This document shows, piece by piece, positions 31,127-39,283 of a stretch of DNA of 64,000 bases; the first letter of the stretch is position 1; each line of letters begins with the position of its first letter. A model generated the notes under the pieces. That model made no database searches and was not told the DNA's origin. It saw only the letters and a list, made by a program, of their open reading frames with translations. The position numbers and the translations under genes are program-made. Origin of the DNA: Sandaracinus amylolyticus. GTDB taxonomy: Bacteria > Myxococcota_A > Polyangia > Polyangiales > Sandaracinaceae. The DNA lies in NCBI RefSeq assembly GCF_000737325.1, contig NZ_CP011125.1, positions 4,092,001 to 4,156,000 of the forward strand, written 5' to 3'.

Positions 31127-31645
31127 TCAGTCGGCGCGGAGCGGCGCGAACGCGAGCCGGAAATCGCCCGAGATCGTCGTCAGCTCGCCGAAGCGCGTGC
31201 CGGTGCCGGTGAAGCTCCCCTCCACGCGCCCGTCGTCGAGATCCACCTCGCTCAGATCGAGCTCCCCGTCGTCGAGCTCGAGCGTGGTCCCGTCCGCGAG
31301 CTCGATCGCGATCGTCGCGCCGGGGCACGCGCCGACGCCGAGACGTCCCTGCGTCGCCGTCGCGTTCAGCGTCATCGTGAGGTGCATCGCGCGCGCGGCT
31401 GCGTTCTCGACGGGTCCAGTGCCCGCGAGCCGCACGCCCTCGCACGGCGTGCCCTCGAGCAGCTCGACCGTGATCGACTCGCGCGGGATCGACACGAACC
31501 CCGAGCTCGATCCACCGCCGAGACCCGCGACGTCGCCGAGCTGCAGCCGCACGCCGTGGCCCTGCGCCGCGGCGATGGTGACGCCCATGCACGCGACGAG
31601 GCCGAAGAGCGTTCCCAGCGTGCACGCGCGTCGACCTCGGCTCAT
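31127..31645 (-). CDS. exported protein of unknown function
   Basis: 172 residues. The signal peptide (RRACTLGTLFGLVACMGVTI, cut near AAAQ) leads to a mature part of about 140 residues with beta-type alternation and two Cys (GTPCEG, VGACPG) that could pair. A Gly/Ser stretch (AGLGGGSSSG) follows the leader. No motif or family recognised. It is 4 bp behind the aspartate kinase gene and 24 bp before the NtrX-like gene on the same strand. Codon use is normal. Confidence 0.62.
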   Translation of the reverse strand: MSRGRRACTLGTLFGLVACMGVTIAAAQGHGVRLQLGDVAGLGGGSSSGFVSIPRESITVELLEGTPCEGVRLAGTGPVENAAARAMHLTMTLNATATQGRLGVGACPGATIAIELADGTTLELDDGELDLSEVDLDDGRVEGSFTGTGTRFGELTTISGDFRLAFAPLRAD

Positions 31646-31649
31646 GGCG

Positions 31650-32810
31650 CTACTCCTTCGCGACGATCTCCTCGTGAAGCGTTTGCACGGCGCGATCCAC
31701 GTCGTCCTCGCGCACCAACGCCGAGATGCGCGTCGCGTTCTGGACGACGCCGCGCGCCACGATCTCGCGACGACCGAGGGCCGCGATCACGTCGAGCAGC
31801 GCCTCGCTCACCGCGCCGCCGACGATCGAGGCGGCACCGAGCCCGCTCTCCATCGCGATGCCCGGCACCTCGCGCTCGAGCCGCGCGCGCGTGGCCGCCC
31901 AGTCGGGCGCGAGCGACGTCGCGAGCACCATCGTCGCGCCTTCGCTCTCGAGCGACACGTCGCGCGCGGGAAGCGCGTACTCGCTCGCGATCGCCAGCGC
32001 ATCGCGCAGCGCGCTCGCGTCACGGACGCGCGCTCGCACGATCCCCTTCTGCCCGATGACCGCGGTCCCACCGCCGTCCACCGCGCGACGCACCACGCTC
32101 TCGCGCCCCGGCTGGAACGTCGACCGCGCGTGGATCGCGATCCCCGCGCGCCGCGCGAACTCGACCGCCTGCGCGTTGAGCACCTTCGCGCCGACGGAGG
32201 CCATCTCCTGCATCTGCTCGTACGTGAGCTCCGGCAGATGGCGCGCCTCGGGCACCACGCGCGGATCGGCCGAGTACACACCGTCCACGTCGCTGTAGAT
32301 CTCGGCGCGCGCGGCGCCGAGCGCCGCCGCGAGCGCGATCGCGGTGGTGTCGCTGCCGCCGCGCCCCAGCGTCGTGATCTCGCGCCGGTAGCTCATGCCC
32401 TGGTAGCCCGCGACGATCACGACCTTGCCGCGCGCGAGCTCGTCCTCGATGCGATGCGGCCGCACCTCGATGATGCGCGCGTCGAAATGCCGATCGTTGG
32501 TGATGATCCCGCTCTGCGATCCGGTGAACGAGATCGCGTCGACGCCGCGCTTCTGGATGGCCATCGAGAGCAGCGCCATCGACACGCGCTCGCCGGTCGT
32601 GAGCAGCATGTCCAGCTCGCGGCGTGGCGGCGTCTCGTCGACCTGCTTCGCGAGCGCGAGGAGCTGGTCGGTCGTCTTGCCCATCGCCGACACGACCACG
32701 ACGACGTCCTCGCCGGCGCGCCGCGCCGCGACGACCTTGTCGGCGACGCGCCCGAGCTTCTCGACGTCCGCGACCGAGCTGCCGCCGTACTTCTGAACGA
32801 CGATCGCCAT
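31650..32810 (-). CDS. lysC: aspartate kinase
   Basis: 386 residues. N-terminal kinase domain with KYGGSS (residues 7-12), [11 protein letters not shown] near 80, [14 protein letters not shown], and [19 protein letters not shown] near 155. Two ACT modules make up the C-terminal 120 residues, where Lys or Thr feedback would bind. It phosphorylates aspartate, the first step to Lys, Thr, Met and diaminopimelate. The ATG at 32810 has a strong ribosome site (GAGGAGGCTGGAG) and marks the start of homology. The second ACT unit is less conserved ([17 protein letters not shown] ends it), so feedback control may differ. Confidence 0.93.
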   Translation of the reverse strand: MAIVVQKYGGSSVADVEKLGRVADKVVAARRAGEDVVVVVSAMGKTTDQLLALAKQVDETPPRRELDMLLTTGERVSMALLSMAIQKRGVDAISFTGSQSGIITNDRHFDARIIEVRPHRIEDELARGKVVIVAGYQGMSYRREITTLGRGGSDTTAIALAAALGAARAEIYSDVDGVYSADPRVVPEARHLPELTYEQMQEMASVGAKVLNAQAVEFARRAGIAIHARSTFQPGRESVVRRAVDGGGTAVIGQKGIVRARVRDASALRDALAIASEYALPARDVSLESEGATMVLATSLAPDWAATRARLEREVPGIAMESGLGAASIVGGAVSEALLDVIAALGRREIVARGVVQNATRISALVREDDVDRAVQTLHEEIVAKE

Positions 32811-32922
32811 CTCCAGCCTCCTCGCGATCGACGCCGAAGCTAGCACGCGCGCTTCCCGGTCCGGTGTTTCTGCGCGCCCTGCTTTCTCGCCTCGTGGAGC
32901 GCGTCCCGGTACGATCGCGCTC

Positions 32923-33729
32923 GTGGCCGACGCTCTCGATCGCGCGCTCGAGATCTTCCGGCGCACGCTGCGCGTTCCGTTCCGCGAGGACGCTCGCCTG
33001 ATCGACGACCTCGCGCTCGAGGCGCGGCCGGTGATCGAAGCGCTCGAGTTCGCGATCGGCGCGGCGGGCGCGGATCCCCGCGCGCTCGAGTTCCGCGAGG
33101 CGCTCGCGCTCGGCGCGCTCCTCGGGCGGCGTGCCTCGCTCCATCGCGCGACCCCGAGCGTCGCGCTGGTGCTCGTCGACGCGCTCGAGGCCGCGCTCGT
33201 CGCGCTCGATCGCCCGCCTGCGCCCGCGGTGATCGCGTCGCTGCGCTCGGTGATCGTCGAGGGCTACTGCGCGGCGATCGAGGAGCGTGTGCACGACGAC
33301 GCCGCGACGCGCGCTGCGGACGCGCTCGCGCCCTCGCGCATCGCGCCGCGCTGCTTCGCGCTCGTCGTCGCCGGCGAGCACGACGCGGATCGTCTCTCGC
33401 CGGCGCTCGATCGCGCGGCGCGCGTGCTGCTCGACGCCGACGCGCTCGCGTGTCTCGTGCACGTCGCGATCACGCAGGAGCCCACCGAGGATCTCGCCGC
33501 GGCGGTGCTCGGGTTCGACGTCGCGGCGCGCCTCATCGGCGTCGCGTGCGTGTTCACGGGCATCGACGCGCGATGGCTCGCGGCGGCGCGCCCGCGCCTC
33601 GACCCCGCGCACCTGACGATCGCGCCGACGCTGGAAGAGGGCCTCGCGCGTGCCCTCGACGCGGCGGGCACCGAGCTGCGCGAGTCGTCGGCGCTGGTGC
33701 GTCGCTTCCGGCGTCTGCTCGGCGCGTGA
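32923..33729 (+). CDS. protein with RsbR-like STAS C-terminal domain
   Basis: 268 residues from a GTG. The first 150 residues are helical and Ala/Leu/Arg-rich. The C-terminal part lines up by eye with RsbR-type STAS domains: a hydrophobic strand (ACLVHVAIT), [29 protein letters not shown] near 200, then the end-strand and [14 protein letters not shown]. The Thr in EPTED is at the place of the phospho-acceptor. Such proteins build stressosome-like sensory scaffolds, but no kinase or RsbS partner is beside it. It is divergent from lysC (112-bp gap) and converges on the zinc-finger TPR gene with a 4-bp gap. Confidence 0.6.
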   Translation: MADALDRALEIFRRTLRVPFREDARLIDDLALEARPVIEALEFAIGAAGADPRALEFREALALGALLGRRASLHRATPSVALVLVDALEAALVALDRPPAPAVIASLRSVIVEGYCAAIEERVHDDAATRAADALAPSRIAPRCFALVVAGEHDADRLSPALDRAARVLLDADALACLVHVAITQEPTEDLAAAVLGFDVAARLIGVACVFTGIDARWLAAARPRLDPAHLTIAPTLEEGLARALDAAGTELRESSALVRRFRRLLGA

Positions 33730-33733
33730 TGGC

Positions 33734-35026
33734 TCAGGGCGAGTCGGATGCGGTCGCCGGCGCCGCCTCGACCGCGCGCTCTTCGATCCGCATGCGGGAC
33801 AGCTCGCGCGTCGCGTCGGCGCGCACCGAGGGGATCGTCTGCGCGCGCTCGAGCGAGCGCTGCGCGTCCGCCACGCGCCCCGAGCGGCGCTGACACTCCG
33901 CGAGCTCGAGCCACGCGCGCCCCGCGTCCGCGTAGCGCGGATGACGCGAGAGCAGCGATTGGTACTGCCGCACGCACTCGCCGTACGCGCCTTGTCGCGC
34001 GGACGCCTGCGCCTGACGGTGCAGGGCTTCCGCGAGCATCGCGTCCGAGTCGGGGTCGGGCCGCGGGACCTCGTCGCGCGACTCATAGCGCGGCGTGGTC
34101 GTGGCCGGCGGCGGCGCGCTCGGCGCGACCGCCGGTGCGCGCTCGGCCTCGGTCGCGGCGTACGCGGACGTCGTTCCCTCCGCGCGCGGCTCGGGCAGCG
34201 GACCGTCGACCACCGCTCCGACCGCCTCGCCCGGCGCGACGTCTTGCTCGATGCCGGCCAGCGGCTCGCTCTCGACCCGCTGCGACCGCGCTGCGAGCTG
34301 CTGCTCGGGCGCCTCGCGCGTCGTCGTCGTCCGCCGCTCCACCGGCACGACCGGCGCCACACCGGGCCGCGTCGTGGGCGCCGGTGCCGCGGGCTCGGCG
34401 ACCTCCGGCTCGACGACCTCACCGACCGGCGCGAGACGGCGCGTGCGCGGATCGAAGTCGAACGCCAGCGGCTCCGCCGGCTCGAGCGCGCGCGACGGGC
34501 CGACCTCGCCCGCCGGATCCGGCTCGACGAGCGCGTCGGTGCTCGCGCGCTCGTTGCGCCCGCGCAGCGCGGGGAGCGACCACAGGCCGATGCCGATCAT
34601 CAACATCAGCAGCGTCGCCATCGCGACCTGCGGGCCCATCGCCATCGAGCCCAGCCACCGCAGCAGGTCCGTCCACCAGCCGCGCTCGGCGGGCGCCTCC
34701 GACGCTCTCGGGCGCCGCTGTGCCGCCGCGGCGGCCGGAGCCTCCGCCGGCGCGCTCACCCGCGCGACCGTCTCGGCCGCCTTCGCCCGCGCCGCTGCCC
34801 GCACCGCATCGAGCAGGTCCGCCCGCGGCTCGACCGGCTCCATCTTCCGCGCGAGCGCACGCCCGCCCTCGAGCCGCGCCAACGAGCGCCCGCAGCCCTC
34901 GCACCCCGACACGTGGGCACGCACGTCGCGCGCCTCGCGGTCGGGGAGCTCGCCGTACACCAGCTCGAGCAGCCGGTCCTCGACCGACTCGCACGGCAAC
35001 GGCGTCTGTTCGCTGCTGTCGGTCAC
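33734..35026 (-). CDS. zinc-finger anti-sigma-like protein with TPR tail
   Basis: 430 residues. N-terminal zinc finger (His38, Cys42, Cys45 in HVSGCEGC), a Pro/Ala-rich link, one membrane helix (about 131-152), a long disordered region rich in Pro, Ala, Glu and Thr, and two TPR-like units near 335-400 (AYGECVRQYQSLLSRHPRY, RAWLELAECQRRSGRV). Its ATG overlaps the ECF sigma stop (ATGA), the standard sigma/anti-sigma layout. TPRs outside the membrane may sense a partner protein. The membrane topology is inferred. Confidence 0.82.
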   Translation of the reverse strand: MTDSSEQTPLPCESVEDRLLELVYGELPDREARDVRAHVSGCEGCGRSLARLEGGRALARKMEPVEPRADLLDAVRAAARAKAAETVARVSAPAEAPAAAAAQRRPRASEAPAERGWWTDLLRWLGSMAMGPQVAMATLLMLMIGIGLWSLPALRGRNERASTDALVEPDPAGEVGPSRALEPAEPLAFDFDPRTRRLAPVGEVVEPEVAEPAAPAPTTRPGVAPVVPVERRTTTTREAPEQQLAARSQRVESEPLAGIEQDVAPGEAVGAVVDGPLPEPRAEGTTSAYAATEAERAPAVAPSAPPPATTTPRYESRDEVPRPDPDSDAMLAEALHRQAQASARQGAYGECVRQYQSLLSRHPRYADAGRAWLELAECQRRSGRVADAQRSLERAQTIPSVRADATRELSRMRIEERAVEAAPATASDSP

Positions 35027-35721
35027 CGCTCCAGCTCTCTGACGTAGTCCTCGTACTCCGCGAGCGCGCGCTGGAGCCGCTCCAGCGCGTACCGCATCCG
35101 GCTCTTCACCGTGTTCTCGGGGACCCCGACGATGTCGGCGATCTCCTTGAAAGCCATGTTCTGGAGCTCGCGCATCAAGAACACCTCACGCTGCTCCTCG
35201 GGGAGCTCCTCGACCGCCGCCGCGATGCGCGCCTGGAGATCCTGACCGATCACCGCGCGATCGGCCGCCGGGCCCTCGTTCGCCACCCGATCGAGCAGGG
35301 TGGCGCCCTCGGCCTCGTCGGCCTTCAGCGGGGCGTCGAGGGAACGATGCCGCCGGAAGACCATCTTCCGGCTGGTGTCGATGCAGAGATTTCTCGCGAT
35401 CGTGTAGAGCCACGTGCTGAACTTCGAGTTCCCTTGGAATTCCGAGGATCTCTGCACCACCTTCAGGAACACGTCCTGGAGGAGCTCCTCCGCGCGGTCG
35501 CGATCGCGGACCGAGCGCAGGATGAAGTTGAAGAGGGGACGTTGATACCGGCGCAGGATCTCCTCGAGCGCCGCCGCGTCCCCGTCGTTGAAGCGCCGGA
35601 CCAGCTCCTCGTCGGAGAGCCCGTCGTGCACACCGCTCACGCTCGGCCTCCGCTCTCCGGGAGGCGTCGTGTTCGCGTCCGACGCGCGAGCGGCGAGAAC
35701 GGTCTCATGGCCGGGGCGCAT
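35023..35721 (-). CDS. ECF-type RNA polymerase sigma factor, RpoE-like
   Basis: 232 residues. Region 2: LFNFILRSVRDRDRAEELLQDVFLKVV and FSTWLYTIARNLCIDTSR; a short acidic linker; region 4: LPEEQREVFLMRELQNMAFKEIADIVGVPENTVKSRMRYALERL. The layout with a zinc-finger membrane partner four bp overlapping is typical of RpoE-like factors released by proteolysis or conformational change. The ATG at 35721 gives a 35-residue variable N terminus; an internal GTG would shorten it. It is divergent from the envelope-machine operon, 305 bp away. Confidence 0.9.
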   Translation of the reverse strand: MRPGHETVLAARASDANTTPPGERRPSVSGVHDGLSDEELVRRFNDGDAAALEEILRRYQRPLFNFILRSVRDRDRAEELLQDVFLKVVQRSSEFQGNSKFSTWLYTIARNLCIDTSRKMVFRRHRSLDAPLKADEAEGATLLDRVANEGPAADRAVIGQDLQARIAAAVEELPEEQREVFLMRELQNMAFKEIADIVGVPENTVKSRMRYALERLQRALAEYEDYVRELER

Positions 35722-35772
35722 TCTAGCGATGCGCGAGACATGACCAGCACTTCCGCGCGATCCGGGAGTGCG

Positions 35773-35801
35773 TTGACCCCCTCCCGGGGCGTTGGTATAA
35801 G
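35773..35801 (+). promoter_or_regulatory. near-consensus sigma-70 promoter
   Basis: TTGACC (35773-35778), a 17-bp spacer and TATAAG (35796-35801). Five of six bases match in each box, which stands out in DNA this GC-rich. It would start a transcript near 35808 reading into the eight-gene envelope cluster. Confidence 0.75.
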
Positions 35802-35823
35802 CCGAGCACGAGTGTGTGCTCGG
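35802..35823 (+). promoter_or_regulatory. stem-loop at the 5' end of the envelope operon mRNA
   Basis: CCGAGCAC (35802-35809) pairs with GTGCTCGG (35816-35823) across a 6-nt loop. It overlaps the expected transcription start, so it could cap the mRNA against decay or be an operator. Confidence 0.4.
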
Positions 35824-36026
35824 GTGCCGATCTGCGTCTCACGGCTCACCGGGCTCGGGTCACGACTGAATTTCTGCGCTTCCCTGGACAACGGTCTCGA
35901 GGTTCCGAGCCGTGCCGTGCGCTCCACGGAAGCTGGTTCTCGACTTGCCCGCTTTCTCCAGGGGGGAGCGGGCGCTGCTGAGGGGCCGGACGCGTCGCCG
36001 CCCCGTGCGTAGAAAGAGGAGATTGC

Positions 36027-36803
36027 ATGCGCAGGGTGATGGCGCTGTGGACGTCCGTGGCGCTCGCCACGCTCGTCGCCGGGCTCGCTGTCGCGCAGGA
36101 CGGATCGCCCACGACAGGCGAGACCTCGCCGACGACCGGTACAGCCACGACCACGGCAGCCCCTGATGCCAGCGGCGAGCCCGCCGCGACCGGAACCGAC
36201 GCGGCCGCGACGACGACGGGCACCGAGGAGATGGACGCCGGCACGTATGCCGTGCGCCTGCGCGACCTGGAGCAGCGCATCGACGCGCTCAAGGAGCAGA
36301 TCTTCCGCAGCAAGGCGCGCCTCTCGCTGCTCGCCGAGACGGTCCTCGGCGGCGTCGTCGCCGGCGCGCAGGCCGTCATCATCCACGAGAACCGGATGAG
36401 CTCCTCGTACCGCCTGGTGAAGGCGGTCTACGCGCTGGACGGCGCGCGCCTCTTCAGCAAGGCGGACGAAGAGGGCACGCTGGGCGACCAGCAGGAGTTC
36501 GAGATCTACAACGGCTCGATCGTCCCCGGTGAGCACAACATCACCGTGAACCTCGAGTATCGCGGCCACGGGTACGGCATCTTCTCGTACCTCAAGGGCT
36601 ACCGCTTCCGCGTGCGCAGCAGCTACACGTTCAGCGCGCCCGAGGGCAAGCGCATGACGATCCGCGTCGTCGGCTACGAGAAGGGCGGTCCCACCGCGCC
36701 GCTCGAGGAGCGCCCCGCCGTGCGGTACGTCGAGCACGTCGAGGGGACGGGCCGCGGCGAGGAAGCCGCGCCGGCCGGTGCCGAGGGCGAAGGGGGCGAG
36801 TGA
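36027..36803 (+). CDS. exported coiled-coil protein, first gene of the envelope-machine operon
   Basis: 258 residues. Signal peptide (RVMALWTSVALATLVAGLAV, cut after AQ), a Thr/Ala/Gly-rich low-complexity region to about residue 68, a short coiled coil (LRDLEQRIDALKEQIFRSKARL, split as heptads at 78-100), then a beta domain with IYNGSIVPGEHNITVNLEYRG and RVRSSYTFSAPEGKRMTIRV. The acidic Gly/Glu/Ala tail ends at the stop. It has a fine ribosome site (GAGGAG, 5 bp spacing). Homologues are often mislabelled as acyltransferases; nothing here supports an enzyme. The stop abuts the next ATG (TGATG), so it belongs to the same machine. Confidence 0.75.
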   Translation: MRRVMALWTSVALATLVAGLAVAQDGSPTTGETSPTTGTATTTAAPDASGEPAATGTDAAATTTGTEEMDAGTYAVRLRDLEQRIDALKEQIFRSKARLSLLAETVLGGVVAGAQAVIIHENRMSSSYRLVKAVYALDGARLFSKADEEGTLGDQQEFEIYNGSIVPGEHNITVNLEYRGHGYGIFSYLKGYRFRVRSSYTFSAPEGKRMTIRVVGYEKGGPTAPLEERPAVRYVEHVEGTGRGEEAAPAGAEGEGGE

Positions 36804-39283
36804 TGACGCAGCAGCCGCGGACGTGGCTGCGCCGAGTCGCCGGGGAGCGGGCGGCCGCGAGTGAGCGGGGCCCGAGCGAGCGCGCATCGGTGCGCGTCGT
36901 GTCTCGGCGTGCGGTGTCGTTCGTCGCGAGCGCGCTGCTCGCGGGCGTGCTCTTCGCGCCAGTCGCGCAGGCGCAGGAGGACGAGGCGATCGAGCGCGAG
37001 CTCGTCGGGCTCGAGGGTCAGGTCGCGGCGCTGATGAGCGAGCCGCTGCGCAGCGAGAGCCTGCGCAGCGCGACGTTCGTCGAGGAGCGGCTGACCGACG
37101 GCGAGCTCTTCTACCGCCTCCAGGACTACATCCGCGCGTCGATCATCTTCACGGACATCGTCGACAACTACCCGCAGCACGCGGCGTTCCCCGACGCGCT
37201 CTTCCTGCTCGCCGACTCGCTCTTCCGCGCGGGCGACTACCTCGGGGCGCGCACCCGCTTCCGCGAGGTGCTCTCGCACTCGTCCGAGCCGGGGTTCCGG
37301 CCCTTCATCCAGCGCTCGCTGGGGCGCCTCATCGAGATCGCGATCCACACCCGCGACTTCGAGGGGATCGACGACGTCTTCGCCCAGCTGAACCGGCTGC
37401 CGCCCTCGGAGATCGAGGCAGCGACGACGTATTTCCGCGCGAAGTACCTCTACAATCGCGCCGTGCCCGCCGACGACGTGCTTCGCGCTCCCGGCGGCTC
37501 GCAGGACACCGGTCATCCGGCGACGACGGGCATCGATCTCGCGACGCTCGACCAGGCGCGCCAGGCGTTCGAGGCGGTCCAGGAGGGCAGCCCGTACTAC
37601 CCGCAGGCGCGCTACTTCATCGGCGTCATCCACACGCTGCGCGAGCAGTATCCGCAGGCGATCGAGGCGTTCACGCGCGTGCTGCGTGCGCCGGCCACGA
37701 CGCAGGAGCACATCCAGGTCTCGGAGCTGACGCAGCTCGCGCTCGGCCGGCTCTACTACGAGACCGATCAGCTCGAGCAGGCGGTCGAGGCGTACCAGGC
37801 GATCCCGCGTACGAGCGCGAACTTCGACGAAGCGCTCTACGAGATCGCGTGGGTGTACATCCGCATGGGCGACGCGACGCGCGCGGAGCGTGCGCTCGAG
37901 GTGCTCGCCGTCGCCGCGCCGGACTCGCACTTCCTCCCGGACGCGAAGATCCTCCGCGGCAATCTCCTGCTGCGGAACGGCCGCTTCGAAGAGGCGAACC
38001 GCGTGTTCCGCGAGGTCGCGCGCGAGTTCGGGCCGGTGCGACGCGAGCTCGACGAGATGCTCGCGGAGCACCAGGCGGACCCGATCGGCTACTTCCGTCA
38101 GCTCGTCCGCGAGAACATGCAGACGTTCGACGCGAACGCGTTCCTGCCGCCGCTCGCGCAGCGCTGGGCGAGCATGGAGGGCGACATGGATCGCGCGCTC
38201 GGCGTGCTCCAGGACCTCGCGGAGGCGCGTCAGCTCGTCACCGAGACGTCGCTGCTCGTGCAGCGCCTGACCGCGGCGCTCTCGCAGCCCAACCGCGTCG
38301 CGGTGTTCGCGGATCTGCGCCGCCAGCGCGAGCTGACGACGGGCTTCCGCAACCGCGTGCTGCGCCTGCGACAGCGCGCGATCGCGCTCGAGTCGCGCGG
38401 CGCGGCCGCCACGCCGGAGCTCGAGGAAGTGCGCGCCCGGCGTCGCGAGATCGAGCGCTTCATCGATCGGATGCCGACGCGCGAGGAGGACTTCGCCGAG
38501 ATGGACGGCGAGGTCGTCGGTCGTTATCGCCGCCTCGAGCGCGAGCTGTCGCGCATGGAGGTCGAGCTGCTCGGCATGGAGGCGCGCATCGCCGCGACGG
38601 AGCGCTACCTCGCGGACACGTCGGGCACGCGCGACGCGAGCGGTGACGAGGCGGTCGCGAACGAGCTGCGCCAGCAGCGCCAGGCGATCGACGACTACCG
38701 CACCGAGATCGGCCAGCTCCGCATCCTGATCGAGGCGGGACGCCTGCAGGTCGGCGTCGGCGACGACCGTTACCAGCGCCACGAGCGCCTGCGCGCCGAG
38801 CATGCCCGCCTGGTCGGGGAGGAGCGCCGGCTCGGTGGTGGATCGAGCCGCATGGAGCCGACGTTCCGGCGCATCGCGACGCTCGAGAGCCAGCTCGACG
38901 CGCGCGACGCGGAGATCGACCGAATCGTCGAGGAGCGCACCGCGTCCATCCGCGCGCAGGTCGACGAGGAGTCGGGGCGCATCGAGGGCTATCGACGCGA
39001 GCTCGGCCAGCTCGAGGGCGAGGCCGAAGAGGTCGTGGGCGCGGTCACGTACCAGAACTTCCGCCGCGTCCAGCAGCGGTTCTACGACCTCGTGCTGCGC
39101 GCCGACGTCGGCCGCATCGACGTGGCGTGGGCGGAGCGTGAGGAGCATCGGATGCGCGTCGAGATGCTGACGCGCGAGCGCTCGCAGGAGCTGCGCTCGC
39201 TCGACGACGAGTTCCGCGAGATCACCGACGAGGGCGGTGGCGGTGCGGCGGCCGAAGACGACGCCGAAGAGGAGACGCCGTGA
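36803..39283 (+). CDS. periplasmic TPR and coiled-coil protein
   Basis: 826 residues. A long N-terminal stretch precedes the signal helix (SFVASALLAGVLFAPVAQAQ). Residues 90-420 carry TPR units (LQDYIRASIIFTDIVDNYPQ, SPYYPQARYFIGVIHTLREQ, QLALGRLYYETDQLEQAVE and others). From about 480 to the end the chain is long Arg/Glu-rich helix, probably a coiled coil. It is likely a periplasmic scaffold of the machine. Start: ATG at 36803 in TGATG; a GTG one codon earlier also works. It overlaps the next gene by GTGA. No cofactor or catalytic motif. Confidence 0.78.
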   Translation: MTQQPRTWLRRVAGERAAASERGPSERASVRVVSRRAVSFVASALLAGVLFAPVAQAQEDEAIERELVGLEGQVAALMSEPLRSESLRSATFVEERLTDGELFYRLQDYIRASIIFTDIVDNYPQHAAFPDALFLLADSLFRAGDYLGARTRFREVLSHSSEPGFRPFIQRSLGRLIEIAIHTRDFEGIDDVFAQLNRLPPSEIEAATTYFRAKYLYNRAVPADDVLRAPGGSQDTGHPATTGIDLATLDQARQAFEAVQEGSPYYPQARYFIGVIHTLREQYPQAIEAFTRVLRAPATTQEHIQVSELTQLALGRLYYETDQLEQAVEAYQAIPRTSANFDEALYEIAWVYIRMGDATRAERALEVLAVAAPDSHFLPDAKILRGNLLLRNGRFEEANRVFREVAREFGPVRRELDEMLAEHQADPIGYFRQLVRENMQTFDANAFLPPLAQRWASMEGDMDRALGVLQDLAEARQLVTETSLLVQRLTAALSQPNRVAVFADLRRQRELTTGFRNRVLRLRQRAIALESRGAAATPELEEVRARRREIERFIDRMPTREEDFAEMDGEVVGRYRRLERELSRMEVELLGMEARIAATERYLADTSGTRDASGDEAVANELRQQRQAIDDYRTEIGQLRILIEAGRLQVGVGDDRYQRHERLRAEHARLVGEERRLGGGSSRMEPTFRRIATLESQLDARDAEIDRIVEERTASIRAQVDEESGRIEGYRRELGQLEGEAEEVVGAVTYQNFRRVQQRFYDLVLRADVGRIDVAWAEREEHRMRVEMLTRERSQELRSLDDEFREITDEGGGGAAAEDDAEEETP

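Larger units (their letters stand above)
35722..36026. other. divergent promoter region and structured leader
   Basis: 305 bp with no gene. It contains the strong sigma-70 promoter at 35773-35801, a stem-loop right at the expected start (35802-35823), further inverted repeats (GCCCGCT paired with AGCGGGC near 35950) and an excellent ribosome site (GAGGAG, 36016-36021). The mRNA leader of the downstream operon would be about 220 nt. Confidence 0.6.
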
